Origin: Clostridiales bacterium UBA7273
Lineage (GTDB): Bacteria; Bacillota; Clostridia; Oscillospirales; Oscillospiraceae
Reading direction: 5' to 3'
DNA: 64,000 bases
Assembly: GCA_002472405.1 (NCBI GenBank)
Contig: DKRV01000032.1
Location: forward strand, 1-64,000
Positions 16,188 to 24,950 of this stretch are shown piece by piece. Made by a program: the position numbers and the translations under genes. Below the pieces are notes generated by a model. That model ran no database searches. It saw only the letters and a list, made by a program, of their open reading frames with translations, and was not told where the DNA came from. Positions within the stretch are counted from its first letter, which is position 1, and every line of letters begins with the position of its first letter.

Positions 16188-16579
16188 TAGTTTTTCTCCT
16201 TTTTCATTATATCTTCGGCCGTTTTGGCCATAAATGCGATTATTTCGCTGCAATCGATATTGCCCTTAAGATCTGCGCAGCGCACATAGCCGTACTTTTC
16301 GCGCGCAATGGCAACACACTGCTTTGCGATAGAGGCAATCTTATCCTTTGCCTCGGTATCCTGGCCGTCGTTAAACGGAAAAACGAGTCCTTCGGCCATT
16401 ATGGCGCCTGTAACCGCTCCGCAAAGCTCGCCGCTTCTCGCGCCGCCGCCAAAGCCAGCTGAAAGTGCAAGCGCGGTTTTCTCGTCCAAGCCGGTATATT
16501 CGCAGCACGCGGCAAAAACCGACTGTGCGCAATTATAACCGTTTTTGTGGTAATCCAATGCTCTTTGTCCAATATCCAT
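16187..16579 (-). CDS. C_GCAxxG_C_C family protein (cysteine-rich, function unknown)
   Basis: The 130-residue protein carries the family cysteine pattern: NGYNCAQSV, a Cys pair in FAACCEYTG, GELCGAVTGAIMAEGL (the GCAxxG-type core), then a Cys in AKQCVAIA and late cysteines RCADLKGNIDCS. Members are small all-helical proteins thought to bind a metal or redox cofactor, but no function has been established. It is the first gene behind the tyrosine T-box and overlaps tyrS by one nucleotide, so its synthesis is tied to uncharged tRNA(Tyr). AGGAGG precedes its ATG. Link to tyrosine is inferred from the operon only. Confidence 0.88.
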   Translation of the reverse strand: MDIGQRALDYHKNGYNCAQSVFAACCEYTGLDEKTALALSAGFGGGARSGELCGAVTGAIMAEGLVFPFNDGQDTEAKDKIASIAKQCVAIAREKYGYVRCADLKGNIDCSEIIAFMAKTAEDIMKKEKN

Positions 16580-16591
16580 AGCTGCCTCCTG

Positions 16592-16846
16592 TAAAAAAAG
16601 CCCCCTGTCCTAAGACAGAGGGCGTTGTAAACGCGGTACCACCTCTATATGCCTCATTCTTGCGAATAAAGCCTCGGTGAGTGCATGACTCAAGCGCTGT
16701 ATCGGGCGCACCCGTCATCGCCTACTTAAGCATTTCAGCGAGCCGCTCCAAGCCGTATTCATTCATCCTCGCTCTCCCCTTTTCAGCATACAGGGTCTCT
16801 CTGTGCAGCAAAAAATGAATTACTTCTGCTTTTCATCGCGTTTTCG
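16592..16846 (-). promoter_or_regulatory. T-box riboswitch, tyrosine-specific
   Basis: A leader of about 255 nt on the minus strand has the conserved T-box sequence AGGTGGTACCGCG (16632-16644), whose UGGU bulge is complementary to an ACCA tRNA end. A stem I region with AGAGAGACC and a UAC tyrosine specifier (16755-16757, within GAATACGG) lies upstream. An intrinsic terminator follows: GCCCTCTGTC / GACAGGGGGC (16614-16623 with 16600-16609), then seven U (16593-16599). Uncharged tRNA(Tyr) should stabilise the antiterminator and turn on the downstream operon. The specifier assignment is by position and by the downstream tyrS, not by folding. Confidence 0.93.
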
Positions 16847-16852
16847 TGTGAG

Positions 16853-16881
16853 ATTATACTAAACTAATCGTTTCTTGTCAA
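16853..16881 (-). promoter_or_regulatory. Consensus sigma-A promoter of the T-box/tyrS operon
   Basis: On the minus strand a perfect TTGACA (16876-16881) and a perfect TATAAT (16853-16858) are 17 nt apart. The -35 lies inside the last codons of recN, whose stop is at 16864. Confidence 0.9.
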
Positions 16882-18549
16882 CTTATATTTATCCGCCGCC
16901 GCAAGCTGCTCCTCGGCTCCGGCGAGGGTCGTTTCCGTGATAACGTCGCCGCCGTAGAGCCTTGCAAGCTCCATGCGTCTGCCCTGACGGTCAAGCTTTT
17001 TTACGACAGTGAAGGTTTTTCCGTCCTTTTCGGCCTTTTCAATCTTATCGTGACTGTCAGCCAAAGCTGCGATCTGCGGCAGATGAGTTATGCACAAAAC
17101 CTGCTTGCCGCGCGAAAGATCGCTCATTTTTTCGCCTACGCGCTGAGCGGCAACACCGGAAACACCGGTGTCAATTTCGTCAAACACCATTGTTTCAATC
17201 GGGTCGTTATCGGAAAATGCGGTTTTCATTGCAAGCATTATTCGGCTAAGCTCGCCGCCGGATGCGATCTTCGATATTCTGCCAAGCTCCATGCCGGCGT
17301 TTGCGGAGATAAGAAAGCGCACATCGTCGGCTCCCGTTTTGTCAAAGCCGAGGGCCGATTCCATTGGCTCAACGGATACCTTGAACCTCACAGACGGCAT
17401 ACTGAGATCGCGAAGCTCGCTGCAAATGCGTGCTTCAAGCTTTTCTGCGGCCTTTTTTCGGCACGCCGTAAGCAAAGACGCCTTTTTGACGCAGTTATCC
17501 TTATGCTCTGAAAGCTTTTTTTCGAGTTTTTTGAGCATATCGTCGGAATATTCAAGCATGGCAAGCTCTTTCCTGCTGTCATCAAGAATTTTGAGCATAC
17601 CCTCTTCGTCGGCGTTATATTTTCTGCCAAGGCGCTTGAGCTGAGCGGTGCGCGTTTCAATTCGATCATACTCATCGGGCGAAAATTCAAGACCGTCGCG
17701 AAAATCGCGTATACGCTCGGCCGCATCATAAATCAAAGATGACGCATTGCCGATGATCTCGGCCGTTTCGCGCAGCTCATCGGATATAAGAGCGGCTTTG
17801 CTTATGAGCGCCGACGCTTCATCAACGAGCGCACCGGCGTTTTCATCGCATGCGTACAATGCACTGTATGCTCCGTCGAGCGCTTCCGTAAGCTTTTCGG
17901 AATTTCTCAGCAGATCGCGTCGGGCAATGAGCTCATCCTCCTCGCCTACTTTAAGCTGAGCATTTTCAAGTTCTTCTATGCGATAGCGCAGATTGTCTGC
18001 CAGGCGCTCTTTTTCCACTTCGTCCATGGACAGCTTGTCCATCTCGCGCTTGCAGGCCGTATATTCTCTGTAAGCCTCGACAAATGCAGCAAGCTCGTCC
18101 GATGTCTTGCCGAATCCGTCAAGGTAAGCAAGATGCGAATCTTCGTCCATAAGCTGCCGGCCGTCATTCTGCCCGTGAATATCCAAAAGAAGTGAGCCGA
18201 GCTGCCTCAGCTGCGAAACGGTAACCGGGTTTCCGCATACTCGGCAGTTGTTTTTGCCGTCTGCGGAGATCTTGCGGCGTATGATGACCTCGTCCTCCGG
18301 CTCAAAATCATTATCCTCAAACCATTTTGCGGCGGCATCGGTTTCAAAAACTGCCGACACAACGCCGTATTCGGCCCCGGTGCGCACAAGCTCGCGGCTT
18401 GTACGAGCGCCGAGCACAGCGCCGAGAGAGTCAACGATTATCGACTTACCTGCACCTGTTTCGCCGGTCAGAACGGTCAATCCCTTTCCAAACTCAATAT
18501 CCGCTTTTTCAATTACAGCAATATTTTCAATATGCAGCTGTGTAAGCAT
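16864..18549 (-). CDS. recN: DNA repair protein RecN
   Basis: The 561-residue SMC-like ATPase acts early in double-strand-break repair. The Walker A GETGAGKS is at residues 29-36; long coiled-coil arms fill the middle; the ABC signature ASGGELSRIMLA and Walker B ETMVFDEIDTGVSG follow, then CITHLPQIAA. It sits directly after argR, as in Bacillus. No recognisable SOS (LexA) box precedes it, and it appears to be in the middle of the operon. The Bacillus neighbours spoIVB and spo0A do not follow it here. Confidence 0.97.
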   Translation of the reverse strand: MLTQLHIENIAVIEKADIEFGKGLTVLTGETGAGKSIIVDSLGAVLGARTSRELVRTGAEYGVVSAVFETDAAAKWFEDNDFEPEDEVIIRRKISADGKNNCRVCGNPVTVSQLRQLGSLLLDIHGQNDGRQLMDEDSHLAYLDGFGKTSDELAAFVEAYREYTACKREMDKLSMDEVEKERLADNLRYRIEELENAQLKVGEEDELIARRDLLRNSEKLTEALDGAYSALYACDENAGALVDEASALISKAALISDELRETAEIIGNASSLIYDAAERIRDFRDGLEFSPDEYDRIETRTAQLKRLGRKYNADEEGMLKILDDSRKELAMLEYSDDMLKKLEKKLSEHKDNCVKKASLLTACRKKAAEKLEARICSELRDLSMPSVRFKVSVEPMESALGFDKTGADDVRFLISANAGMELGRISKIASGGELSRIMLAMKTAFSDNDPIETMVFDEIDTGVSGVAAQRVGEKMSDLSRGKQVLCITHLPQIAALADSHDKIEKAEKDGKTFTVVKKLDRQGRRMELARLYGGDVITETTLAGAEEQLAAADKYKLTRND

Positions 18550-18562
18550 AGGAAACCTCTTA

Positions 18563-19012
18563 TCAGAACATTTCTTCTATATCGTGGCAGAAATCCTCTG
18601 CCGCTTTGTTATCCTTCATTGCCAAAAATGCGGTATCGTCGCCGGCAAGCGTTCCGGCAAGCGTTTCAATGTGCATCGAGTCAAGCGTCGAGCATGCGGC
18701 CGACGCAAGGCCTGGAAGCGTTTTTATGACGATGATATTCTGCGCGACGGTGTACGATGTGACACTCTCTCTGAATATTTTGCGAAGGCGCTGCTCGCGA
18801 TCGTTATTACGTGATTTACCGCTGACAACATAGTGGTATTTGCCGCTGTTGCTAAGCTCTTTTACAAGATGAAGCTGCTTTATATCTCTTGAAAGCGTTG
18901 CCTGAGTGCTGGGGATACCGTGCTCGGCAAGCGCTTTTATAAGCTGGGCCTGTGTCTCGATCTCCTGATCGGAGATTATCTGGAGAATAACGCTTTGTCT
19001 TGAATCTTTCAA
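18563..19012 (-). CDS. argR: Arginine repressor ArgR/AhrC
   Basis: The 149-residue regulator has an N-terminal winged helix (HGIPSTQATLSRDIKQLHLVKE) and a C-terminal hexamerisation/arginine-binding domain (LPGLASAACSTLD ... LAGTLAGDDTAFLAM, with the GTxxGDDT-type arginine loop). It senses arginine and controls its synthesis and breakdown. It lies between nadK and recN, the standard Firmicutes position. No candidate ARG box was identified in this window. Confidence 0.96.
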   Translation of the reverse strand: MKDSRQSVILQIISDQEIETQAQLIKALAEHGIPSTQATLSRDIKQLHLVKELSNSGKYHYVVSGKSRNNDREQRLRKIFRESVTSYTVAQNIIVIKTLPGLASAACSTLDSMHIETLAGTLAGDDTAFLAMKDNKAAEDFCHDIEEMF

Positions 19013-19026
19013 CTAAGTTTCCCCTT

Positions 19027-19893
19027 TCAGTCAACTCTGTATTGCAGTTTTTCAAATGTTGAATCGTAAAAGCTGCGCTCGCCGAGATGGACGAGGTTTG
19101 CAAGCTTTGACGAGCGGCGAACGATGACAATATCCTCGTTTGCAAGCTCAAATCCGTCGGTTCCGTCCACGGATACATACGCGCGGCGATCGTGAAGCTT
19201 TTCGGCTTTAATTGTCACCTTGTGCTCGGATGACAGGACAAAGCTTCTTGAGCCGATATAGTGCGCGCATATAGGAGACACGATAAAGTTATATGCCTCA
19301 GGCTCAACGATCGGGCCGCCTGCCGACATTGAGTAGCCTGTGGAGCCTGTCGGCGTTGCGATGATAATACCGTCGCCGGAGTAGCTCATTATCCTTTCGC
19401 CGTCGCACCAGGCAGTGAGCTTTATGCAGTCACCCATGCCGTGAATAACGGCGTCATTGAGTCCGATATCGGTGTAAATTACCTCGCCGTTTCGGATAAG
19501 CTCAACGTCTATCATCATTCTAAAGCTCGAGGAGTAGTTTCCGGCGGCGGCATCAAGTATCTGACCGATATCTTCCGGCTCAATCGATGCCATGAACCCC
19601 TTGGTTCCGAGGTTTACTCCAAGCATGGGAATCTGAGTGTGGTTAAGATACCTTGCAGTGTGCAGAATGGTGCCATCTCCGCCGATGACGATATACAAGG
19701 CTGCGCGCTCTGTAACAGTGCTCCACGCTGTAAGCTCAACATCGTTGGGAATGACCTCGGCGTCATGTGCACCGAAGACCGGGCAAACGGCCGCTTCATA
19801 ACCGCCGCTATGCAAAATATCTACCGCTTTCTTTGTAAGCTCAAGGCCGCAATCCCTGTATGGATTCGGGCACAACACTATCAGTTCGGACAT
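19027..19893 (-). CDS. nadK: NAD kinase
   Basis: The 288-residue enzyme phosphorylates NAD+ to NADP+. It contains the GGDGT motif at residues 71-75, NLGTKGFMA, GLNDAVIHGM (an NE/D-type substrate motif), the nucleotide-binding TPTGSTGYSMSAGGP, and ICAHYIGSRSFVLSS. The frame extends 16 codons into tlyA, but the ATG at 19893 preceded by GTGAGG is the natural start. It is co-transcribed with tlyA, argR and recN. Confidence 0.96.
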   Translation of the reverse strand: MSELIVLCPNPYRDCGLELTKKAVDILHSGGYEAAVCPVFGAHDAEVIPNDVELTAWSTVTERAALYIVIGGDGTILHTARYLNHTQIPMLGVNLGTKGFMASIEPEDIGQILDAAAGNYSSSFRMMIDVELIRNGEVIYTDIGLNDAVIHGMGDCIKLTAWCDGERIMSYSGDGIIIATPTGSTGYSMSAGGPIVEPEAYNFIVSPICAHYIGSRSFVLSSEHKVTIKAEKLHDRRAYVSVDGTDGFELANEDIVIVRRSSKLANLVHLGERSFYDSTFEKLQYRVD

Positions 19894-19900
19894 TTTTACC

Positions 19901-20698
19901 TCACAGTTTTTCGTGCGAGGCTTCAACGATAGCCTGCGCATCTATAATTGGGGCATCAAAGCTGCCCTTTTTCATGTAGCATAGATACTCAATGTTTCCC
20001 TCGGGCCCCTTTATCGGCGAAAAATCCAGCCCCATAACTGTCATCCCGACGCTCGGCGCAAAATCGAGAATGCTCTCGATAACCGAAAGGTGGACGCCTT
20101 TGTCCCTGACAACGCCTTTTTTCCCGACCTCTTCCCTGCCGGCCTCAAACTGCGGCTTGATAAGGCACACAAGCTCTCCGCCGTCCTTGAGCAGCGAGCA
20201 CACAGCCGGAAGAACAAGCTTAATAGATATGAACGACAGATCCATAACGGCCATGTCGATAGGCTCGGGTATCTGATCAGAGCTAATGTACCTTATATTG
20301 GTGCGCTCCATGTTTATAACACGCACGTCCTGCCTGAGACTCCACGCAAGCTGACCGTATCCCACATCGACCGAATACACTTTTTTTGCCCCGTTTTGCA
20401 GGAGAACATCGGTAAATCCTCCTGTCGAGGCGCCGCAGTCGATGCAGACCTTGTCAGCTGGATCTGCCGGAAAAACCTTGAGTGCCTTTTCAAGCTTAAA
20501 GCCTCCGCGGCTGACATACGGAAGTGCTGCGCCCTTGACCTCAACGTTTGCATCGGGAGGCACTTGCATGCCCGGCTTATCAGCACGCTGCCCGTTAACA
20601 AAAACAAGGCCGCTCATTATAGTCGTTTTTGCTCGCTCCCGGCTCTCTGTCAGTCCGAGGTCAAAAACGAGCTGATCGAGTCTAATTTTTTTCATCAT
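19901..20698 (-). CDS. tlyA: TlyA-family rRNA (cytidine-2'-O)-methyltransferase
   Basis: The 265-residue protein has an N-terminal S4 RNA-binding domain (RLDQLVFDLGLTESRERAKTT) and an FtsJ-type methyltransferase fold (CIDCGASTGGFTDVLLQNGAKKVYSVD, VMDLSFIS, LIKPQFEAGREEVGKKGVVRD). In mycobacteria TlyA methylates 16S and 23S rRNA; the Bacillus relative YqxC has the same gene position. Two consecutive ATGs overlap the dxs stop; the first is used here. It was historically called haemolysin, which is not implied. Confidence 0.93.
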   Translation of the reverse strand: MMKKIRLDQLVFDLGLTESRERAKTTIMSGLVFVNGQRADKPGMQVPPDANVEVKGAALPYVSRGGFKLEKALKVFPADPADKVCIDCGASTGGFTDVLLQNGAKKVYSVDVGYGQLAWSLRQDVRVINMERTNIRYISSDQIPEPIDMAVMDLSFISIKLVLPAVCSLLKDGGELVCLIKPQFEAGREEVGKKGVVRDKGVHLSVIESILDFAPSVGMTVMGLDFSPIKGPEGNIEYLCYMKKGSFDAPIIDAQAIVEASHEKL

Positions 20699-22536
20699 TC
20701 ACCCCTGACCAGCTTTTCGGCTGCTTTGGCAAGGCTAATTTCATCAAGGCCGCAATGCCTAATAAGCTCGGGTACAGTGCCCTGAACGACAATGCCGCTA
20801 CCGAGATTGGGAGTATATGCGCAGTCTATCTTAACACCTGCGCGCTCGGCGCAGGCGAGTATCTCATCGGCGATGCATCCGGTTTGGCAAACCTGCTCGC
20901 TCATAAGAAAGCGCCCGGTTTTTCGCATAGAGTCAATAACATCGGCATAATAGCCGCTGTCAAGGCGCGAAAGCTTATACACATCGGCATAAATGCCCTT
21001 ATCGGCAAGTATGTCCGCCGTATTGAGCGCAATGTTTATATCTGTGCCGTATGCGGCGATAGTTATGTCGTTTCCGCTGAGGAGATGAGTGCATCCTTCT
21101 GTATGGCAACCTGTGTATCGGCCTTCTCCGCCGCGCGGATATCTGATTGCGACAGGTCCGGACATGCGGTTTACGGCCTTATCAAGCATGGCTTCAAGCT
21201 CGGCAAAGTTTGCCGGACACAGCACCTGCATGTGCGGAACCGAACGCAGATAACTGATATCAAAAGCGCCGTGGTGAGTTTCGCCGTCGTTTCCGACAAG
21301 GCCTGCTCTGTCAACGCAGAAAACGACATGCAGGTCCTGAAGCGAAACATCGTGGATGAGCATATCATATGCGCGCTGGAGAAATCCCGAGTATATTGCG
21401 ACGACGGGCACAAGCCCCTGCTTTGCCATACCGGCAGCCATTGAAACGGCATGCTCCTCGGCAATACCGACATCAAAAAATCTATCCGGAAAGCGCTCGG
21501 AGAACTCTGTAAGTCCTGTCCCGGCGCACATTGCGGCGGTTATGGCTACGATATTATGGTTTATCTCGGCAAGCTGAGTAAGCTTATTGCCAAAAACAGA
21601 CGAAAAGCACGGCTTTGCTTCCGGCATTTGCCCCGTAGCAGGGTCAAATTTCCCGACACCGTGATACTGATCCGGGTGCTCCTCGGCGTATGCGCAGCCC
21701 TTTCCCTTTTTGCTTATTACATGCACGAGTACAGGCGTGTTCATTTCCTTTGCCCAGCGGATGACCGTTTCAAGCTGGTCAACGTCATGCCCGTCAACGG
21801 GGCCGAGATAATATATGCCCATCGAGTCGAACATATTTGACGGCAATATCGACTTTTTGAGAGCTTCTTTGAGCTTATGGCTTGCGTTATAAATGCCGTC
21901 CATGCCGCTGACAGCCTGCCTGTACCACCGCTTGAAGTTGATATACCCGGGCTTTACGCGTTCTTTTGACAGCAGCTTTGCCATACCGCCGACGTTGCCG
22001 TTGATGCTCATACCGTTATCGTTAAGAATTATTACGATCGGCTCGCTGCTTCCGCCGACATTGGCAAGCCCCTCATAGGCAAGGCCGCCTGTCAACGCTC
22101 CGTCGCCAATAACGGCGCAAACGCTGTAGTTTTCGCCCTTTATGGTTCTGGCGCGAGCCATGCCGAGAGCGACCGACACCGAGTTTGAAGCGTGTCCAGC
22201 GATGAAAGCGTCGTCATCGGCTTCGTAGGGCTTGGGAAACCCGGATAAGCCGCCATAGCAGCGCAGAGTGCTGAATGCGTCGCGGCGGCCTGTTATTATT
22301 TTATGAGCATAGCTCTGATGGCCGACATCGAACACGATTCTGTCCACTGCACTGTCATAAACTCTGTGCAGCGCAACGGTAAGCTCGACAGTGCCGAGAT
22401 TTGATGCAAGGTGTCCTCCGGTTTTGGAAACGTTTTCAATAATAAACTCGCGAAGCTCGGCGCAGAGCTGGGGAAGCTCGTTTTTATTGAGGCGTTTTAT
22501 ATCGTTAGAGGAATTGACTTTATTCAGGATATTCAA
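20695..22536 (-). CDS. dxs: 1-deoxy-D-xylulose-5-phosphate synthase
   Basis: The 613-residue thiamine-diphosphate enzyme condenses pyruvate and glyceraldehyde-3-phosphate, the first step of the methylerythritol phosphate pathway. FDVGHQSYAHKI and the cofactor motif GDGALTGGLAYEGLAN are in the N-terminal domain; the catalytic Glu is in GIAEEHAVSMAAGMA. The C-terminal transketolase domain has VAIRYPRGG and LSRLDSGYYADVI. It has its own predicted promoter and a perfect palindrome near the start site, even though it also lies in the ispA operon order. A stop/start overlap couples it to tlyA. Confidence 0.97.
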   Translation of the reverse strand: MNILNKVNSSNDIKRLNKNELPQLCAELREFIIENVSKTGGHLASNLGTVELTVALHRVYDSAVDRIVFDVGHQSYAHKIITGRRDAFSTLRCYGGLSGFPKPYEADDDAFIAGHASNSVSVALGMARARTIKGENYSVCAVIGDGALTGGLAYEGLANVGGSSEPIVIILNDNGMSINGNVGGMAKLLSKERVKPGYINFKRWYRQAVSGMDGIYNASHKLKEALKKSILPSNMFDSMGIYYLGPVDGHDVDQLETVIRWAKEMNTPVLVHVISKKGKGCAYAEEHPDQYHGVGKFDPATGQMPEAKPCFSSVFGNKLTQLAEINHNIVAITAAMCAGTGLTEFSERFPDRFFDVGIAEEHAVSMAAGMAKQGLVPVVAIYSGFLQRAYDMLIHDVSLQDLHVVFCVDRAGLVGNDGETHHGAFDISYLRSVPHMQVLCPANFAELEAMLDKAVNRMSGPVAIRYPRGGEGRYTGCHTEGCTHLLSGNDITIAAYGTDINIALNTADILADKGIYADVYKLSRLDSGYYADVIDSMRKTGRFLMSEQVCQTGCIADEILACAERAGVKIDCAYTPNLGSGIVVQGTVPELIRHCGLDEISLAKAAEKLVRGE

Positions 22537-22565
22537 AACAAAACCTCGTATTTAGCTAAATATTC

Positions 22566-22584
22566 GTAAAATATACTATTTTAC
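22566..22584. repeat. Perfect palindrome at the dxs transcription start
   Basis: The 8-bp arms GTAAAATA and TATTTTAC are separated by TAC. It begins one base downstream of the dxs -10 and covers the predicted start site, a typical repressor position. No regulator is assigned. Confidence 0.5.
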
Positions 22585-22613
22585 AGTATAACAAACCGCG
22601 GCGAGGATTACAA
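22585..22613 (-). promoter_or_regulatory. Predicted promoter of dxs
   Basis: On the minus strand TTGTAA (22608-22613) and TATACT (22585-22590) are 17 nt apart. A TG one base before the -10 makes it an extended element. Confidence 0.6.
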
Positions 22614-22631
22614 GTGACATTCGCCGCGGTT
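22594..22631 (-). terminator. GC-rich hairpin after ispA (weak terminator)
   Basis: An 11-bp stem AACCGCGGCGA / TCGCCGCGGTT (22594-22604 with 22621-22631) has a 16-nt loop. On the minus strand only TGTTAT follows, so termination would be inefficient and readthrough into dxs is likely. It overlaps the dxs -35. Confidence 0.5.
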
Positions 22632-22647
22632 TTACAGATTATTCACT

Positions 22648-23526
22648 TCATTTTCTTCTCGTTACCATGGAATCGGCAAGGTCACAGAGAAATTTCGTGT
22701 CGTCAAACGCGCCGCAAAGCGCGCTTTTTGCCTGATTTGTCAGCTTTTCGATCATTTCCATGCATTTTGATTCGCCGAGAAGAGCCATGTATGTATTCTT
22801 ATGCTCCTGCGCATCCGAGCCTATAGGCTTGCCAAGCTCCTCGCTTGTGCTGATAACGTCCAGAATATCGTCACGTATCTGGAATGCCGCGCCGACGCAA
22901 GCGCCGTAATGTGCGGCGGCTTCAAGCATCTCTCCGCTTCCTCCGGCGGCCGCAACGCCCATACGGCATGCGGCAATAAGCAGCGCTCCGGTTTTTCGCG
23001 AATTGATGTCGTCAAGCTCCTCTTCCGTAAGCCGCTTGCTCTCTCCGACCATATCGAGATACTGCCCGGCACACATCCCGTCGCTGCCTACGGCGTCGGC
23101 GAGGATCTCCACGCAGGCAATCTTGTTCTCTGCCGGAAGCTCACTGCGAGCTATCGTGCCGAAAGCCTCGGCCTGAAGAGCGTCGCCTGCCAGCGTTGCG
23201 GTACATTCACCGTAAACGACATGATTTGTCGGTTTGCCGCGGCGAAGATCATCATTATCCATGCACGGCAGATCATCGTGAATGAGGCTGTAGGTATGCA
23301 GCATTTCTATTGCACAAGCGACCGGAAGGGCTTTTTCAACATCTCCGCCGGAGATACGGCAAAACTCAAGAACAAGCGTCGGGCGTATGCGCTTACCGCC
23401 TGCGGTAAGGCTGTAATGCATTGATTCAAGAAGCCCGTCATAGCTCATACCCGAGGGATTGAAAAACTCCGAAAGCTTTGAATCAACAAGGTTTTTATAT
23501 TCATTTGCCGTCATATCATTCACCAA
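22648..23526 (-). CDS. ispA: Polyprenyl diphosphate synthase (farnesyl/geranylgeranyl type)
   Basis: The 292-residue trans-prenyltransferase elongates dimethylallyl diphosphate with isopentenyl diphosphate. GGKRIRP is the IPP site; the first aspartate-rich motif is DDLPCMDND at residues 84-92, and the second is RDDILD. The annotated start is TTG at 23526, 9 nt after GGAGG inside xseB; an ATG at 23514 (MTANEYK) is an alternative but lies 21 nt from that site. It follows xseB with overlap and precedes dxs, the conserved Firmicutes order. Product chain length is probably C15, which is not certain. Confidence 0.95.
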   Translation of the reverse strand: MVNDMTANEYKNLVDSKLSEFFNPSGMSYDGLLESMHYSLTAGGKRIRPTLVLEFCRISGGDVEKALPVACAIEMLHTYSLIHDDLPCMDNDDLRRGKPTNHVVYGECTATLAGDALQAEAFGTIARSELPAENKIACVEILADAVGSDGMCAGQYLDMVGESKRLTEEELDDINSRKTGALLIAACRMGVAAAGGSGEMLEAAAHYGACVGAAFQIRDDILDVISTSEELGKPIGSDAQEHKNTYMALLGESKCMEMIEKLTNQAKSALCGAFDDTKFLCDLADSMVTRRK

Positions 23527-23743
23527 ACGGAAGCTCCTCCGGCTCCCCGTCCTGACCTTTCCTGAGCTTTACGACCTTCTGCTCGGCTTCATTTAGCAAC
23601 GTGTCGCAATTGGATATGAGAGACGTACCCTCTTCAAAAAGCTTCAGCGATTCGCTCAGTGGCGCATCGCCGCGCTCTAGCAGCTTGACGATCTCGTCAA
23701 GACGCTTTACTGAATCCTCAAAGCTCATTTTATCTTTAGCCAT
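23516..23743 (-). CDS. xseB: Exodeoxyribonuclease VII small subunit
   Basis: The 75-residue helical protein starts MAKDKMSFEDSVKRLDEIVKLLERGD and contains ESLKLFEEGTSLISNCDTLLNEAEQKV, the standard XseB pattern. Several copies bind each XseA to form the single-strand exonuclease. The ATG at 23743, with GAGG upstream inside xseA, is chosen over an upstream in-frame codon. It overlaps xseA by 8 nt and ispA by 11 nt. Confidence 0.95.
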   Translation of the reverse strand: MAKDKMSFEDSVKRLDEIVKLLERGDAPLSESLKLFEEGTSLISNCDTLLNEAEQKVVKLRKGQDGEPEELPFGE

Positions 23744-24950
23744 GGCTTTTTGCCTCACTTTCATCTACAGTGCATTTTATAAGTCCGTCGCTGACGCTGA
23801 GCCTGAGCTTATCGCCCTTATTCACGTCGCCGACGCTTTTTATAAGCTCGCCGCTTTCGCTTGACGCAATCGCATAGCCCCTGCCGAGGACCTTGAGCGG
23901 ACTCATAGCATCAAGCGATGCCGCAAGCGCAACGAATTTATGTCTGTTTGCCGCATTTGTCTTTTCGGCAGCGGCAATTAGCTTGCCACGAACATAGTCA
24001 AGCTCTGTGCGCTTGGTATCGACATATGCCATGGGATCAAGCAGGACACGGCGGTTTCTTATATCGTCGAGCCGAGTATTCATGCGGCTGAGGCTCTTCT
24101 GCATAGCCTGCGTCTGACGTATGTTCATATTCATAAGATACTCGCGTATCTCGGCCTCGTCGGGAACGGCGATCTCTGCCGCATTTGACGGAGTGGATGC
24201 TCGAACGTCGGCAACATAGTCGGCTATTGTAACATCCGGCTCATGTCCCACAGCGGAGATGACCGGCAGCTCGGACTCATATATTGCGCGCGCCACACGC
24301 TCATCGTTAAATGCCCACAGGTCTTCGATCGAACCGCCGCCGCGGCCTGTTATTATGAGGTCTGCGACCTTGTGCTTATTTGCGTAGCGTATCGCGCCGA
24401 CTATCTCCGGCGGAGCTTCAATGCCCTGAACGCGAACCGGTAAAAGCACGACCTTCGTCATGCTCCAGCGTGTGCCGAGTATGCGTATCATATCGTGAAC
24501 CGCCGCTCCGGCGGACGAGGTAATGATAGCAATTTTCTTTGGAAAAGTCGGAAGCGGCTTTTTGTGTGCCGGATCAAACAGTCCTTCGGCCGCAAGCTTT
24601 GCCTTAAGCTGCTCATAGGCTATCTGAAGATCGCCAGTTCCCTCGGGGATAAGGTCAGTGCAGTAAAGCTGATACGCACCGTCGCGCGGAAAGACCGATA
24701 TACGTCCAAAAGCAGTGACGCCCATTCCGCTTTCGGGGCGAAAGCGCAGCTTGGACGCACTGCTTTTGAACATGACGCAGCGAAGGCTGCTCTCGGCATC
24801 CTTCAGCGTAAAGTAATGATGGCCAGACGGATATATCTTATAGTTGGATAATTCGCCGCGCACACAGACTTTGTTCAGGATCGGTTCGCCGTCGATAAGC
24901 GTCTTGATTATCTGGTTAAGCTCTGATACGGTAATGCTGTTCTGGCTCAT
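23736..24950 (-). CDS. xseA: Exodeoxyribonuclease VII large subunit
   Basis: The 404-residue catalytic subunit degrades single-stranded DNA. The N-terminal OB fold includes VRGELSNYKIYPSGHHYFTLKD. The nuclease core has IITSSAGAAVHDMIRIL, ITGRGGGSIEDLWAFNDE and PVISAVGHEPDVTIADYVADVRASTPS, and a coiled-coil and C-terminal segment GRGYAIASS follow. The ATG at 24950 overlaps the nusB stop by one base (TGATG); a GTG one codon earlier is possible. folD, which separates nusB and xseA in Bacillus, is absent. Confidence 0.97.
   Translation of the reverse strand: MSQNSITVSELNQIIKTLIDGEPILNKVCVRGELSNYKIYPSGHHYFTLKDAESSLRCVMFKSSASKLRFRPESGMGVTAFGRISVFPRDGAYQLYCTDLIPEGTGDLQIAYEQLKAKLAAEGLFDPAHKKPLPTFPKKIAIITSSAGAAVHDMIRILGTRWSMTKVVLLPVRVQGIEAPPEIVGAIRYANKHKVADLIITGRGGGSIEDLWAFNDERVARAIYESELPVISAVGHEPDVTIADYVADVRASTPSNAAEIAVPDEAEIREYLMNMNIRQTQAMQKSLSRMNTRLDDIRNRRVLLDPMAYVDTKRTELDYVRGKLIAAAEKTNAANRHKFVALAASLDAMSPLKVLGRGYAIASSESGELIKSVGDVNKGDKLRLSVSDGLIKCTVDESEAKSHG

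Noticed and set aside
18563..19012. ARG boxes, LexA or CtsR operators in this window
   Set aside because: Gaps were inspected by eye for these consensus sequences and no convincing site was seen.
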